From an uncultured Lachnospiraceae bacterium (lineage in GTDB: Bacteria; Bacillota; Clostridia; Lachnospirales; Lachnospiraceae): a DNA stretch of 10,661 bases. The DNA lies in the NCBI GenBank assembly GCA_946549155.1, contig CAMNQN010000113.1, forward strand, positions 1-10,661, read 5' to 3'. The notes beneath the pieces were generated by a model, which had not been told where the DNA came from, did not search any database, and saw only the letters and a list, made by a program, of their open reading frames with translations. Position 1 is the stretch's first letter; every line of letters starts with the position of its first letter. This document shows, one piece after another, positions 1-6,583 of the stretch. The position numbers and the translations under genes are program-made.

Positions 1-165
1 TACCTTAGAAAATCTTAGGTGGAGACGAGCCCGAATTTGGGGAGGGTTGGCAGTCTTCAAGACTGCCGACCCAGGGTCACTGAGCTGGGAAATCATCAGG
101 ATTTCCCGGCGAATTGACCCGGTGCCCCAAATTCGGGCTCGGCTCCATCTTAGATTTTCTTGGTA
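1..165. repeat. Long inverted repeat with internal hairpins (MITE-like or structured RNA)
   Basis: The left arm (1-42) and right arm (125-165) are near-complementary, differing at a few positions in the outer half and perfect over the inner GCCCGAATTTGGGG. The ends read TACC and GGTA. Between the arms lie two more stems. Bases 44-57 pair with 59-72 (core GGCAGTCTT/AAGACTGCC, one G.T). Bases 74-79 (GGGTCA) pair with 115-120, enclosing 84-94 paired with 100-110 (core GGGAAATC, loop ATCAG). The whole therefore forms a three-way junction. No ORF lies inside. It sits downstream of the recombinase stop codon. It could be a small non-autonomous element with terminal repeats (TA ends resemble a TA target duplication), a structured RNA, or a bidirectional terminator. 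The sequence alone does not decide, and the left flank is cut off by the window edge. Confidence 0.75.
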
Positions 166-231
166 TTCGAAGCAGTTTTTCAGATGACAGGGGCGGCTCC
201 GTGCTTTCCCTTCCTGCGTCCTGATAATTAA

Positions 232-1833
232 CTAAACACCCGAATAGCTGCTATAATCAGGGACCCAGGAAAAATTGTAGCGGATTTTGATTTTGCGGTT
301 TTCGTACACGATGATTTCGTCGATCATTTCCACGACGATATTTCTGTCCAGTTTTTCGATATGCCCTGCTTCCAGCAAGCCTTTTATCCATGGGGGCCAG
401 GAAGCATCGGATGATGCGGTATCATTTTTCCGGGCTTCCAGGGTTTCGAACTGCCGGGAAAGAAGGCTTTCTTTTTTGAGGTAATCTTCACGATAGGAAA
501 GCAGTTCCTCTTTCGAGATCAGTTCGTCCCTGTAATCTTCATACAGGGATTTTTTCCTTTTCTGTATCTTTTCCAGTTCGGATTTTAAGCGGGACAGTTC
601 AGCCTCCGGTGTTTTTTTCCCTGGGGCGTTTGCCGCAGCCTGGGAGCGGACAAGTTCCTGCAAATCCGGGATCTGCTGAATAATGCGGTTTAAGTCTTCC
701 AGGACAATACGTTCCAGGATATGGTATGGCAGTGTATGAGGGGTACACAGATTTTTCCCATTTCTTTTGTAAGTGCCGCAGTAGAAAGAACAGGTGCTGC
801 CGCCGTTTGCCAGCTTCCATGAATTTTTCATCATAGACCTTCCGCAATCGGCGCATTTTAAAAATCCGGCGAAGATGTTTTTGTTTGTCTCAAGGTCAAG
901 ATCCCGGTGTTGTATTGCGAGAAGATGCCGGGTTTTTTCCCAGGTTTCCGGATCAATGACCGGTTCGTGGGTGCCCTTTACAACGACCCAGTCCTCGCGG
1001 CCGATTGGACGCTGCCGGCCTCTCATCCGCTGGTGCTTTGTTCCCTGGACCATATTTCCGATATAGATTTCATTCATCAATATTTTCCGGACAGTGGAAT
1101 AGGTCCAATAGCACGCAGCATCCGGGTGGTTTGGATTTCTGTAATTCTCACCGTTCAGCCTTTTATATGCGCTGGGGCACGGTATGCCCTCCGCATTTAA
1201 CAGCTTCGCAATCCTTTGTTTTCCATATCCCTGCAAATACAAAGAGAAAATCCTGCGTACCACATTTGCGGCATATTCATCGATTACCAGCTTGTTTTTA
1301 TTAACGGGTGACTTCTTATAGCCGTAGCTGGAAAATGCGCCGATAAATTCTCCGGCTTCCTGCTTTGTTTTCATGGAGGCATATACCTTTTGGGAGATGT
1401 CCCGGGCATACTGCTCATTAAAAATATTTTTGATCGGCAGCAGCATGTCGTAGGTCTGTTTTGCACTGTCAATATGGTCCGTGACGGAGATGAAACGCAC
1501 GTCATGATCAGGAAAGTAACGTTCCAGATAGTTCCCGGTGCCGATATAATCCCGGCCAAATCTGGACAGGTCTTTTACAATCACGCAGTTGACGGCTCCG
1601 GACTCAATCTCCGCAATCATTTTCCGGAATGCCGGGCGGTTAAAATTTGTACCGGAGAATCCGTCGTCAATATAGATATCATACAGGGTAAAATCCGCTT
1701 TTCCATGGAGGTAATTTAAGATTAATTTTCTCTGATTTCCTACGCTGTCGCTTTCTTCTTTATCGCCATCCTCTCTGGATAATCTGATGTAAACGGCGGC
1801 ATGGAAGGCTTGGAATGCAGGCTTATCACTCAT
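232..1833 (-). CDS. Large serine recombinase (TnpX/TndX type)
   Basis: This is a 533-aa site-specific recombinase that would catalyse excision and integration of a mobile element through a covalent phosphoserine intermediate. The N-terminal resolvase domain has the YIRLSRED motif with the presumed nucleophile Ser19, and the DLSRFGRD segment follows around residue 90. A Recombinase domain follows (about residues 160-310). Next come a zinc ribbon (Cys327, Cys330, then FYCGTYK and NLC cysteines), a charged coiled coil (about 410-470), and a C-terminal segment IDEIIVYENRKIKIRYNF resembling the DUF4368 tail of Tn4451/Tn5397-type enzymes. The length matches that family, and the enzyme appears intact. 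The ATG at 1833 is preceded by AGGGGAAGCT, a fair ribosome binding site. It lies 8 bases after a 38-codon ORF on the same strand, so the two are probably co-transcribed. It is opposite in strand to the sugar operon. No conjugation or relaxase genes are seen in the window. Confidence 0.95.
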   Translation of the reverse strand: MSDKPAFQAFHAAVYIRLSREDGDKEESDSVGNQRKLILNYLHGKADFTLYDIYIDDGFSGTNFNRPAFRKMIAEIESGAVNCVIVKDLSRFGRDYIGTGNYLERYFPDHDVRFISVTDHIDSAKQTYDMLLPIKNIFNEQYARDISQKVYASMKTKQEAGEFIGAFSSYGYKKSPVNKNKLVIDEYAANVVRRIFSLYLQGYGKQRIAKLLNAEGIPCPSAYKRLNGENYRNPNHPDAACYWTYSTVRKILMNEIYIGNMVQGTKHQRMRGRQRPIGREDWVVVKGTHEPVIDPETWEKTRHLLAIQHRDLDLETNKNIFAGFLKCADCGRSMMKNSWKLANGGSTCSFYCGTYKRNGKNLCTPHTLPYHILERIVLEDLNRIIQQIPDLQELVRSQAAANAPGKKTPEAELSRLKSELEKIQKRKKSLYEDYRDELISKEELLSYREDYLKKESLLSRQFETLEARKNDTASSDASWPPWIKGLLEAGHIEKLDRNIVVEMIDEIIVYENRKIKIRYNFSWVPDYSSYSGV

Positions 1834-1841
1834 AGCTTCCC

Positions 1842-1958
1842 CTAATCAGCGGCTGTATGGAAATGAGCCCTGATAATCCGGGCAATCAGTTCCTGTATGG
1901 AAAATCTGTTCAGGAACTCTCTTTCTACGGTATAGTTTTCCCTTTCTTCCTTTTTCAT
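1842..1958 (-). CDS. Small 38-aa protein upstream of the recombinase
   Basis: This short ORF encodes 38 residues beginning MKKEERENYTVEREFLNR and ending in a stop 8 bases before the recombinase ATG. The predicted peptide has a charged N-terminus, a YTVEREF strand-like segment, and an amphipathic helix FSIQELIARIIRAHF. This layout resembles the very small ORFs found directly upstream of TnpX-like recombinases in clostridial elements (TnpW-like, low certainty). The start codon is preceded by GGAAAGG about 9 bases upstream. The tight spacing suggests translational coupling. An alternative overlapping frame (start at about 1994) gives a highly basic peptide of lower plausibility. The role is unknown; it may be an accessory or regulator of the recombinase. 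Confidence 0.6.
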   Translation of the reverse strand: MKKEERENYTVEREFLNRFSIQELIARIIRAHFHTAAD

Positions 1959-2142
1959 TGCGCGCTGCCTTTCCGGTTGTTTGATAAAACATATGCGGAA
2001 GAAAAACCTGGTATGTTCTGTTTTTGCAGTTCTGAATTTTTTTAAACGATTGACAATTCCTTCCTGTATGATAAACTGACTTTAGTAAAAAGTTTTATAA
2101 ATGGTAAATTGGGGATATAGAAGAACAGAGGAGTGGGTATTT
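1959..2142. promoter_or_regulatory. Divergent intergenic region between recombinase unit and regulators
   Basis: This AT-rich 184-bp region separates the leftward recombinase unit from the rightward regulators. It contains a rightward promoter candidate: TTGACA at 2050-2055, 16 bases, then TAAACT at 2072-2077. An imperfect inverted repeat overlaps or follows the -10 (ATAAACT 2071-2077 against AGTTTTAT 2091-2098). TTTGATAAAACAT at 1980-1992 is the exact reverse complement of a 13-base word in the binding-protein promoter region at 4304-4316. No convincing leftward promoter was identified. Confidence 0.5.
2050..2077 (+). promoter_or_regulatory. Putative promoter of the regulator genes
   Basis: A consensus -35 TTGACA (2050-2055) is followed, after 16 bases, by TAAACT (2072-2077), which matches 4 of 6 positions of the -10 consensus. 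It points towards the LacI-like gene at 2143. TATGAT at 2067-2072 has a better sequence but sits only 11 bases from the -35, too close to be used with it. Confidence 0.5.
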
Positions 2143-2997
2143 ATGGAGACAAAGCATTTAGGCGCCATTGTTGCCTGCGGCAGTAAGGGAGCAAGGTGCA
2201 ATTCCTTTAGCTACATGAGTGAAAACTATTACCGTGATGTGGAAATCGGCCTTCAGAAAGAAATGATAAAAAACGGATATGGCCTGATGACCATGAGAAT
2301 CGATTTTATGGTGAAAAATATAGCCATGCCCCCTATGCTGAAGAATGACATGGTGGATGGAGTATTTGTCATTGGCGGAATGTTCAATGACAGCCTGATA
2401 AAGATGCTCCGGAAAAAGAAAATCCCCATTGTAGTGCTTGGAAGAGATTATGAAGATTTGGACTGTGTGAATACGGATTATACGGAAGCTACCTACAGCG
2501 GCGTGAAATATCTGCTGGAAAAAGGTCATCGGGATATTCTTTATATCAGCGGGCCTGACCGTACGCCCACCAGCCGGTTGAAGGATATCGGATATAAGAA
2601 GGCTCTGGAAGAATATTTTATGCAGGCAAGTGAACGAAGGTACATCAAAAGTGAGTTTTCCGGAGATGGGGGATATTGGGCGGTAAAAACTGCTTTTGAG
2701 AAAAAGAATCTGCGTCCTACGGCAATCTTTGCCTCCAGTGACGGCATTGCAGCGGGAGTTCTGGGGTACTTATATGAGCAGCGGCTCCGTGTGCCGGATG
2801 ATATTTCTGTGGTTGCATATGAAAGAAGCGTTTTGACGGAATATCTTACACCGGTTTTGACCAGTATTGATGTGCATAAGAATATAATAGGAAGCAAGGC
2901 GGCCCATATGATGATACAGCGGCTGCAAAATCCGGATTTACCCCGACAGTATTGTGAAGTGCCGACGGAATTGGGGGAGGGCTCTTCCGTGAGGTAA
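2143..2997 (+). CDS. LacI-type ligand-binding protein lacking the HTH headpiece
   Basis: This 284-aa protein has the type I periplasmic-binding fold of LacI/GalR regulators. Segments typical of the family include DVEIGLQKEM near the N-terminus, HRDILYISGPDR in the middle, AIFASSDGIAAGVLGYL, VPDDISVVAYERS with TPVLTSID, and a regular ending PTELGEGSSVR. The usual 55-60 residue N-terminal helix-turn-helix and hinge are absent: the protein opens METKHLGAIVACGS, exactly where the core domain normally begins. An in-frame start at 2101 would add 14 residues but has no ribosome binding site and follows a stop. ATG 2143 has AGAGGAG nine bases upstream. There is no signal peptide, so it is cytoplasmic. 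It is followed after 53 bases by a ROK repressor, probably in the same transcript. Inference: it may sense the transported sugar without binding DNA, or it may be a decayed repressor. Confidence 0.85.
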   Translation: METKHLGAIVACGSKGARCNSFSYMSENYYRDVEIGLQKEMIKNGYGLMTMRIDFMVKNIAMPPMLKNDMVDGVFVIGGMFNDSLIKMLRKKKIPIVVLGRDYEDLDCVNTDYTEATYSGVKYLLEKGHRDILYISGPDRTPTSRLKDIGYKKALEEYFMQASERRYIKSEFSGDGGYWAVKTAFEKKNLRPTAIFASSDGIAAGVLGYLYEQRLRVPDDISVVAYERSVLTEYLTPVLTSIDVHKNIIGSKAAHMMIQRLQNPDLPRQYCEVPTELGEGSSVR

Positions 2998-3050
2998 TTA
3001 ACTATATATAAATTGCAGAATGGATGAAAGGGAAAAACCTGGGAGTATTT

Positions 3051-4196
3051 ATGAAAACGACAGTCAGTAATGGTGAAATTAAAAGGCAGAATCGAATAAA
3101 AGTGGCAAAATATATCCTTGAGCATGAGACGGTTTCACGGCAGGAAATTGCAGTAGCGTTAGGCTTCAGTATGCCTACTGTTTTTCAGAATGTGAAGGAG
3201 CTAATTGAGTGGGGCCTGGTTTGCGAAGGGGGAGAATACGGCTCCACCGGAGGCCGAAAGGCAAAAATGCTGAAAATTCAGAAGGATTTTCGTTATGTGG
3301 TGGGGGCGGAAATCAGCATGCATCATATACGCCTGATGCTGCTGGACATTAGCTGGAATATTTTAGATTTAGAATACAGCAGATTGACTTATGAAAATAC
3401 CCAGGAGTATTATGTGCGATTGGGTGAGATGATTCAGAATTTTGTAAAACGCAATAAGCTGGATGGTAAAAATTCAAATAAGCTGATCGGAGTAGGAATC
3501 TCGATACCGGGAATTATAGATCATGATCTGGGCGTGTTGCGGGAGTCCCAGGCGTTAAAAGCGGCAAATGTGAGTATGCGCCATTTTACACAGAATATTC
3601 CCTATGATTTTTACTGCGATAATGATGCGAATAATGCGGCCTATGCTGAAATAGAGAATCAGCAGAAGGATACGGTATATTTGTCCTTAAGCAGTACTGT
3701 GGGCGGGGCGATTTATCTGGGAAGTGAGCTTTATAAGGGGGACAATTTCCGAAGCGCAGAATTTGGACATATGATTTTAGTGCCCCAGGGAAGAAAATGC
3801 TATTGCGGAAAGGAGGGCTGTCTGGACAGCTATTGCTCCTCTGTGGCCTTGCTGGAGTCTCCGGAACAGTCCCTGAAGCAGTTTTTTGAAAAGCTGGACG
3901 GCGGTGATGAGGAATGCAGCAGGCGTTGGGAGGAATATCTGGATTATCTTGCTTTGGCGGTCTGCAATATCCGTATGATTTTTGACTGTGACATTATTCT
4001 TGGCGGAAATGTGGGGGGATATATGGAAGGGCACATCCGGGCCTTTGAAAGCAAGGTCGCGAAATATAACCGTTCGGATCTGGACACTTCCTATATCCGC
4101 TTAGGCAATTATAAAGAAGGGTCTTCCGCAATCGGCGCTGCAAAGCATATGGTAGACAAATATATATCGAATCTGGATAAATATATCGGAAACTGA
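3051..4196 (+). CDS. ROK-family transcriptional repressor (NagC/XylR-like)
   Basis: This is a predicted 381-aa cytoplasmic regulator of sugar genes. Residues 8-60 form a winged helix-turn-helix (TVSRQEIAVALGFSMPTVFQNV), followed by the STGGRKAK linker typical of NagC/XylR repressors and then a ROK sugar-kinase-like domain. The zinc motif is complete: His240, Cys250, Cys252 and Cys257 in EFGH...CYCGKEGC. The usual Glu after GCL is Asp259. The DNDANNAA segment (residues 190-196) keeps the sugar-site Asp. The ATP-binding DxGGT motif near the domain start is not recognisable (AEISMHH), so it is probably a sensor rather than a kinase. ATG 3051 follows GGGAG five bases upstream. The in-frame ATG 3024 would add 9 residues but has a poor binding site. 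It is the only DNA-binding regulator in the window, so it is the likely repressor of the downstream transport operon. Confidence 0.9.
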   Translation: MKTTVSNGEIKRQNRIKVAKYILEHETVSRQEIAVALGFSMPTVFQNVKELIEWGLVCEGGEYGSTGGRKAKMLKIQKDFRYVVGAEISMHHIRLMLLDISWNILDLEYSRLTYENTQEYYVRLGEMIQNFVKRNKLDGKNSNKLIGVGISIPGIIDHDLGVLRESQALKAANVSMRHFTQNIPYDFYCDNDANNAAYAEIENQQKDTVYLSLSSTVGGAIYLGSELYKGDNFRSAEFGHMILVPQGRKCYCGKEGCLDSYCSSVALLESPEQSLKQFFEKLDGGDEECSRRWEEYLDYLALAVCNIRMIFDCDIILGGNVGGYMEGHIRAFESKVAKYNRSDLDTSYIRLGNYKEGSSAIGAAKHMVDKYISNLDKYIGN

Positions 4197-4223
4197 AGAG
4201 GCTGTACAGCCTCTTCTTTTTTT
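4195..4223 (+). terminator. Rho-independent terminator of the regulator genes
   Basis: A perfect palindrome (4195-4216), with arm GAAGAGGCTG and its complement around a TGTACA centre, is followed by seven T residues (4217-4223). It begins inside the stop codon of the ROK gene and separates the regulators from the transport operon. Confidence 0.95.
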
Positions 4224-4247
4224 ATCTAAAATCACATGTTTTAAAAA

Positions 4248-4320
4248 AGATTTTATTAAAGTATTGACAAAAATGTACCAAGGTACTATACTGGATCCAT
4301 AAAATGTTTTATCAAAGATA
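4248..4320 (+). promoter_or_regulatory. Candidate operators around the transport promoter
   Basis: Three motifs stand out. ATAAAATGTTTTAT (4299-4312) is a perfect 6-bp inverted repeat with a 2-base centre just downstream of the -10. TTTTATCAAAG (4307-4317) and TTTTATTAAAG (4251-4261) are near-identical direct repeats that bracket the promoter. TTATC and GATAA (4309-4320) form a further small inverted repeat. ATGTTTTATCAAA (4304-4316) recurs inverted at 1980-1992. Sites placed on both sides of a promoter suit repression by the adjacent ROK protein, but this assignment is inference. Confidence 0.5.
4264..4292 (+). promoter_or_regulatory. Strong sigma-A-type promoter of the transport operon
   Basis: TTGACA (4264-4269) and TATACT (4287-4292) are separated by 17 bases, an almost ideal vegetative promoter. 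The spacer contains GTACCAAGGTAC (4275-4286), a 5-bp inverted repeat with a 2-base centre that could be an operator. The start codon of the binding protein lies 55 bases after the -10. Confidence 0.9.
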
Positions 4321-4347
4321 ACAAAAAAGAGCAAGGAGGAACTAAGA

Positions 4348-5622
4348 ATGAAGAACGTGAAGAAACTTTTGGCAATGGCACTGTCCGGTACGATGGTACT
4401 GTCTGCTGCGATACCGGCGTTTGCAGGGGAAGAGGCTGTGGTAAGAATGTGGACCTTCCTGGATCCCACAAACACCTCCAATGGACGTTCCGTTGCGCTG
4501 GCCCAGATGATTGAAGAGTTTGAAGCGGATAATCCGGGTGTGAAAGTGGTGGTGGAGCCTCAGGACTATACGACAATGACGGCGAAATTCCTGGCAGCCA
4601 CTGTTACCGGTGACGCACCGGATATTATCTGGTGCGCCCGTGATGAGCTGAGCGGCGTCCTGGATGCGGGAGCCCTGGAGCCGTTGGAAAATCTGTTCCT
4701 GAGTGAATGGGCTGAGGAAGATATCGCTGATATTGATGATGCATTTTACCGTTTTGGAGAAAGAGATGGGAAGCATTATGTTCTGAGCCTTTCCAAGAAT
4801 GCGATTGTACTTTATTATCGTGCGGATTTGCTGGAAGAAGCCGGCTTGGAAGTGCCGACCACTTTTGATGAATTGGTTACAGTAGCAGAAGCTCTGACGG
4901 GTGAAGAGGAAGAGACCGGTATGAAGCGTTATGGCCTTGGACAGTGCTTTTCTACTCAGAACGCAGATTCTCCGTTGCTTGCTAACTATATCATTAACGA
5001 GCAGGGATCTCTCTTCGCGGAGGACGGGACTGCAAACTGGGCAAATGAAGCGGGTGTGGCAGCTATGGAATGGACAAAGAGTACCGTGGAATCCGGGATC
5101 ACTCCGATGGAATGCCTGAATACTTCCGGTGAAGATACTGTTACAGAGTTTGAAGCGGGAAAATACGCAATGTTCCCACTGGGAGCAGTTCGTGTTCCCA
5201 CCATCAAGGACGCGGCAAGCTTTGATCCCAATGCGGTACAGATTGCGGAGATTCCCGGCGGATGTATTCTCGACGGCTGGTTTGTGGGCGTATGGTCCGG
5301 CTCTGAAAATAAAGAAATGGCCGGTAAATTCCTGGAAAAGATGTATACCAAGGAATCAGATAAGCTGTGGGTAGAATTGGGCGGCCAGGCTCCGGTTCGT
5401 AAGTCTACCATGGAAGAAATCGAACTCAATGAGAGCAATGCGTATCTGCAGGTTATGCTGGATGCATTTACGGACGGCTGGTTTGTTCCCAATAATATGG
5501 GATTTATTGGATGGAAGTTTGACCTGAATGGCGCTGTTCAGGAAATGCTTGGAAATGGAGCAGAGCCGATGACAGCTCTGGAAAATGCAGCAGCTAATTT
5601 CAACAGTGCAAACGGCAGATAA
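4348..5622 (+). CDS. Sugar ABC transporter substrate-binding protein
   Basis: This is a 424-aa extracellular binding protein of the family 1 (MalE/CUT1) type that captures a carbohydrate and delivers it to the two downstream permeases. An N-terminal signal peptide (Lys-rich start, hydrophobic core, ending AAIPAFA at residue 26) is followed by a mature start GEEAVVRMWTFLDP. Typical binding-protein segments follow: MIEEFEADNPGVKVVVEPQDY, GDAPDIIWC, VLYYRADLLEEAGLEVPTTFDEL, and FEAGKYAMFPLGAV. Many aromatic residues in the C-terminal half (GWFVGVW, DGWFVPNN, GFIGWKF) fit sugar stacking. Unusually for a Gram-positive binding protein, there is no lipobox cysteine, so the signal looks like a signal peptidase I site and the mature protein has no lipid anchor. 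AAGGAGG eight bases before ATG 4348 is a strong ribosome binding site. The substrate cannot be named from sequence. Confidence 0.93.
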   Translation: MKNVKKLLAMALSGTMVLSAAIPAFAGEEAVVRMWTFLDPTNTSNGRSVALAQMIEEFEADNPGVKVVVEPQDYTTMTAKFLAATVTGDAPDIIWCARDELSGVLDAGALEPLENLFLSEWAEEDIADIDDAFYRFGERDGKHYVLSLSKNAIVLYYRADLLEEAGLEVPTTFDELVTVAEALTGEEEETGMKRYGLGQCFSTQNADSPLLANYIINEQGSLFAEDGTANWANEAGVAAMEWTKSTVESGITPMECLNTSGEDTVTEFEAGKYAMFPLGAVRVPTIKDAASFDPNAVQIAEIPGGCILDGWFVGVWSGSENKEMAGKFLEKMYTKESDKLWVELGGQAPVRKSTMEEIELNESNAYLQVMLDAFTDGWFVPNNMGFIGWKFDLNGAVQEMLGNGAEPMTALENAAANFNSANGR

Positions 5623-5642
5623 CAACAGTTTCAGGAGAGAAC

Positions 5643-5686
5643 GGCTGAAGCTTCGCAACGGGGCTTCAGCCCTTTGAAACAAAGGG
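5643..5686 (+). promoter_or_regulatory. Tandem hairpins between binding protein and permease
   Basis: Hairpin 1 pairs GGCTGAAGC (5643-5651) with GCTTCAGCC (5663-5671). Hairpin 2 pairs CCCTTTG (5670-5676) with CAAAGGG (5680-5686) across an AAA loop. The two share bases 5670-5671, so they compete at the edge. No T-run follows, so this is not a standard terminator. Hairpin 2 includes AAAGGG of the permease Shine-Dalgarno (AAAGGGAG, 5681-5688). Likely role (inference from malE-malF-type operons): stabilise the binding-protein mRNA and reduce permease translation so that binding protein is made in excess. Confidence 0.7.
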
Positions 5687-5696
5687 AGATGGAATT

Positions 5697-6569
5697 TTGA
5701 AATCAGGAAAGAAGAGAAGGGAATGGCTGGGAGGATTTTACGTTGTTCCGGCCATGGCACTTTTGATTATGCTGTTGATTATTCCTTTATTGTATACGGT
5801 ATACTGCGGATTTTTTCAGTACAAATATATGATGAAGGGCAATTATGTGGGACTTGATAATTATATCTATTGCCTGACAGACAGCACAACAAGAAATGCG
5901 TTTCTTACGACCCTGCTGGTGACAATCGCGGCCACAGTGATTTCCATTGTGGTGGGGCTGATCCTGGCCCTCTGGATTGATAAAAGGGGCGGCTTTTTCG
6001 CTTACATCATCGAATTGATTGGTCTGGTTCCCTGGGTAATCTCAATGGTGGTAGCCGGGCTTTTGTGGCGCTGGCTGTTTAATGGCGATCTGGGACTGTT
6101 CAATGTAATCCTGAAATTTTTCGGACTGGATCCGATTTATGTCATACAGAATAAAGTGTCGGCTGTGATTGCACTGATTTTTGTTATGTCCTGGCGCACG
6201 ATCGGCTATGCTATGATCCTGATCCTGGCCGGCCTGAAGGGGCTGGACGGTTCTCTGCTGGAAGCCGCGAAGGTGGATGGAGCCACGGCGGTGCAGTCAC
6301 TCTTCCGGATCAAGCTTCCCCTGATCAAATCCCAGGTATTGCTGGCCACCATTGTACTTACGGTAAGTAACTTTACCAATAACACGGTCCCGAAGGTTCT
6401 GACCAGCGGCGGCCCTGTGAATGCGACAAATGTGATTACGCTGGAACAGTATAATCTGAGCTTTATCTACTATGAATTTGGAAAATCATCCGCACTATCC
6501 GTGCTGATCATGTTAGTGGTTACGATTATTATTGCCTGCTACATCAAAGTGGCGCGTTACGAAATCTAG
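5697..6569 (+). CDS. Sugar ABC transporter permease 1 (MalF/UgpA-like)
   Basis: This 290-aa integral membrane protein is one of two CUT1-type permeases forming the channel. It has a basic N-terminus (MKSGKKRREW), then about six membrane segments, the first at residues 13-37. The cytoplasmic EAA loop that contacts the ATPase reads EAAKVDGATAVQSLFRIKLP from Glu189. The C-terminus ends in a membrane segment and a short basic tail. The start is TTG at 5697, with AAAGGGAG eight bases upstream. The ATG at 5689 hits a stop after three codons, so TTG is preferred. The weak start codon and partly hidden ribosome binding site suggest lower expression than the binding protein. It is separated by 14 bases from the second permease. 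No ATPase is encoded nearby, so a shared MsmK/UgpC-type ATPase elsewhere is likely. Confidence 0.94.
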   Translation: MKSGKKRREWLGGFYVVPAMALLIMLLIIPLLYTVYCGFFQYKYMMKGNYVGLDNYIYCLTDSTTRNAFLTTLLVTIAATVISIVVGLILALWIDKRGGFFAYIIELIGLVPWVISMVVAGLLWRWLFNGDLGLFNVILKFFGLDPIYVIQNKVSAVIALIFVMSWRTIGYAMILILAGLKGLDGSLLEAAKVDGATAVQSLFRIKLPLIKSQVLLATIVLTVSNFTNNTVPKVLTSGGPVNATNVITLEQYNLSFIYYEFGKSSALSVLIMLVVTIIIACYIKVARYEI

Positions 6570-6583
6570 TTGGAGGCAGCAGG

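Noticed and set aside
210..222. CTTCCTGCGTCCT, an inverted match of AGGACGCAGGAAG at 10612-10624, near both window ends
   Set aside because: Only 13 bases match and the match does not extend. About one such pair is expected by chance in a window this size, so it is not taken as element boundaries.
1857..2045. 62-codon plus-strand open frame between the recombinase and the regulators
   Set aside because: It has no ribosome binding site and an uncharacteristic composition, and it overlaps the better-supported 38-codon ORF on the other strand.
2541..3125. 194-codon minus-strand open frame
   Set aside because: It is a shadow of the LacI-like gene and crosses into the ROK gene. No start signal or domain was seen.
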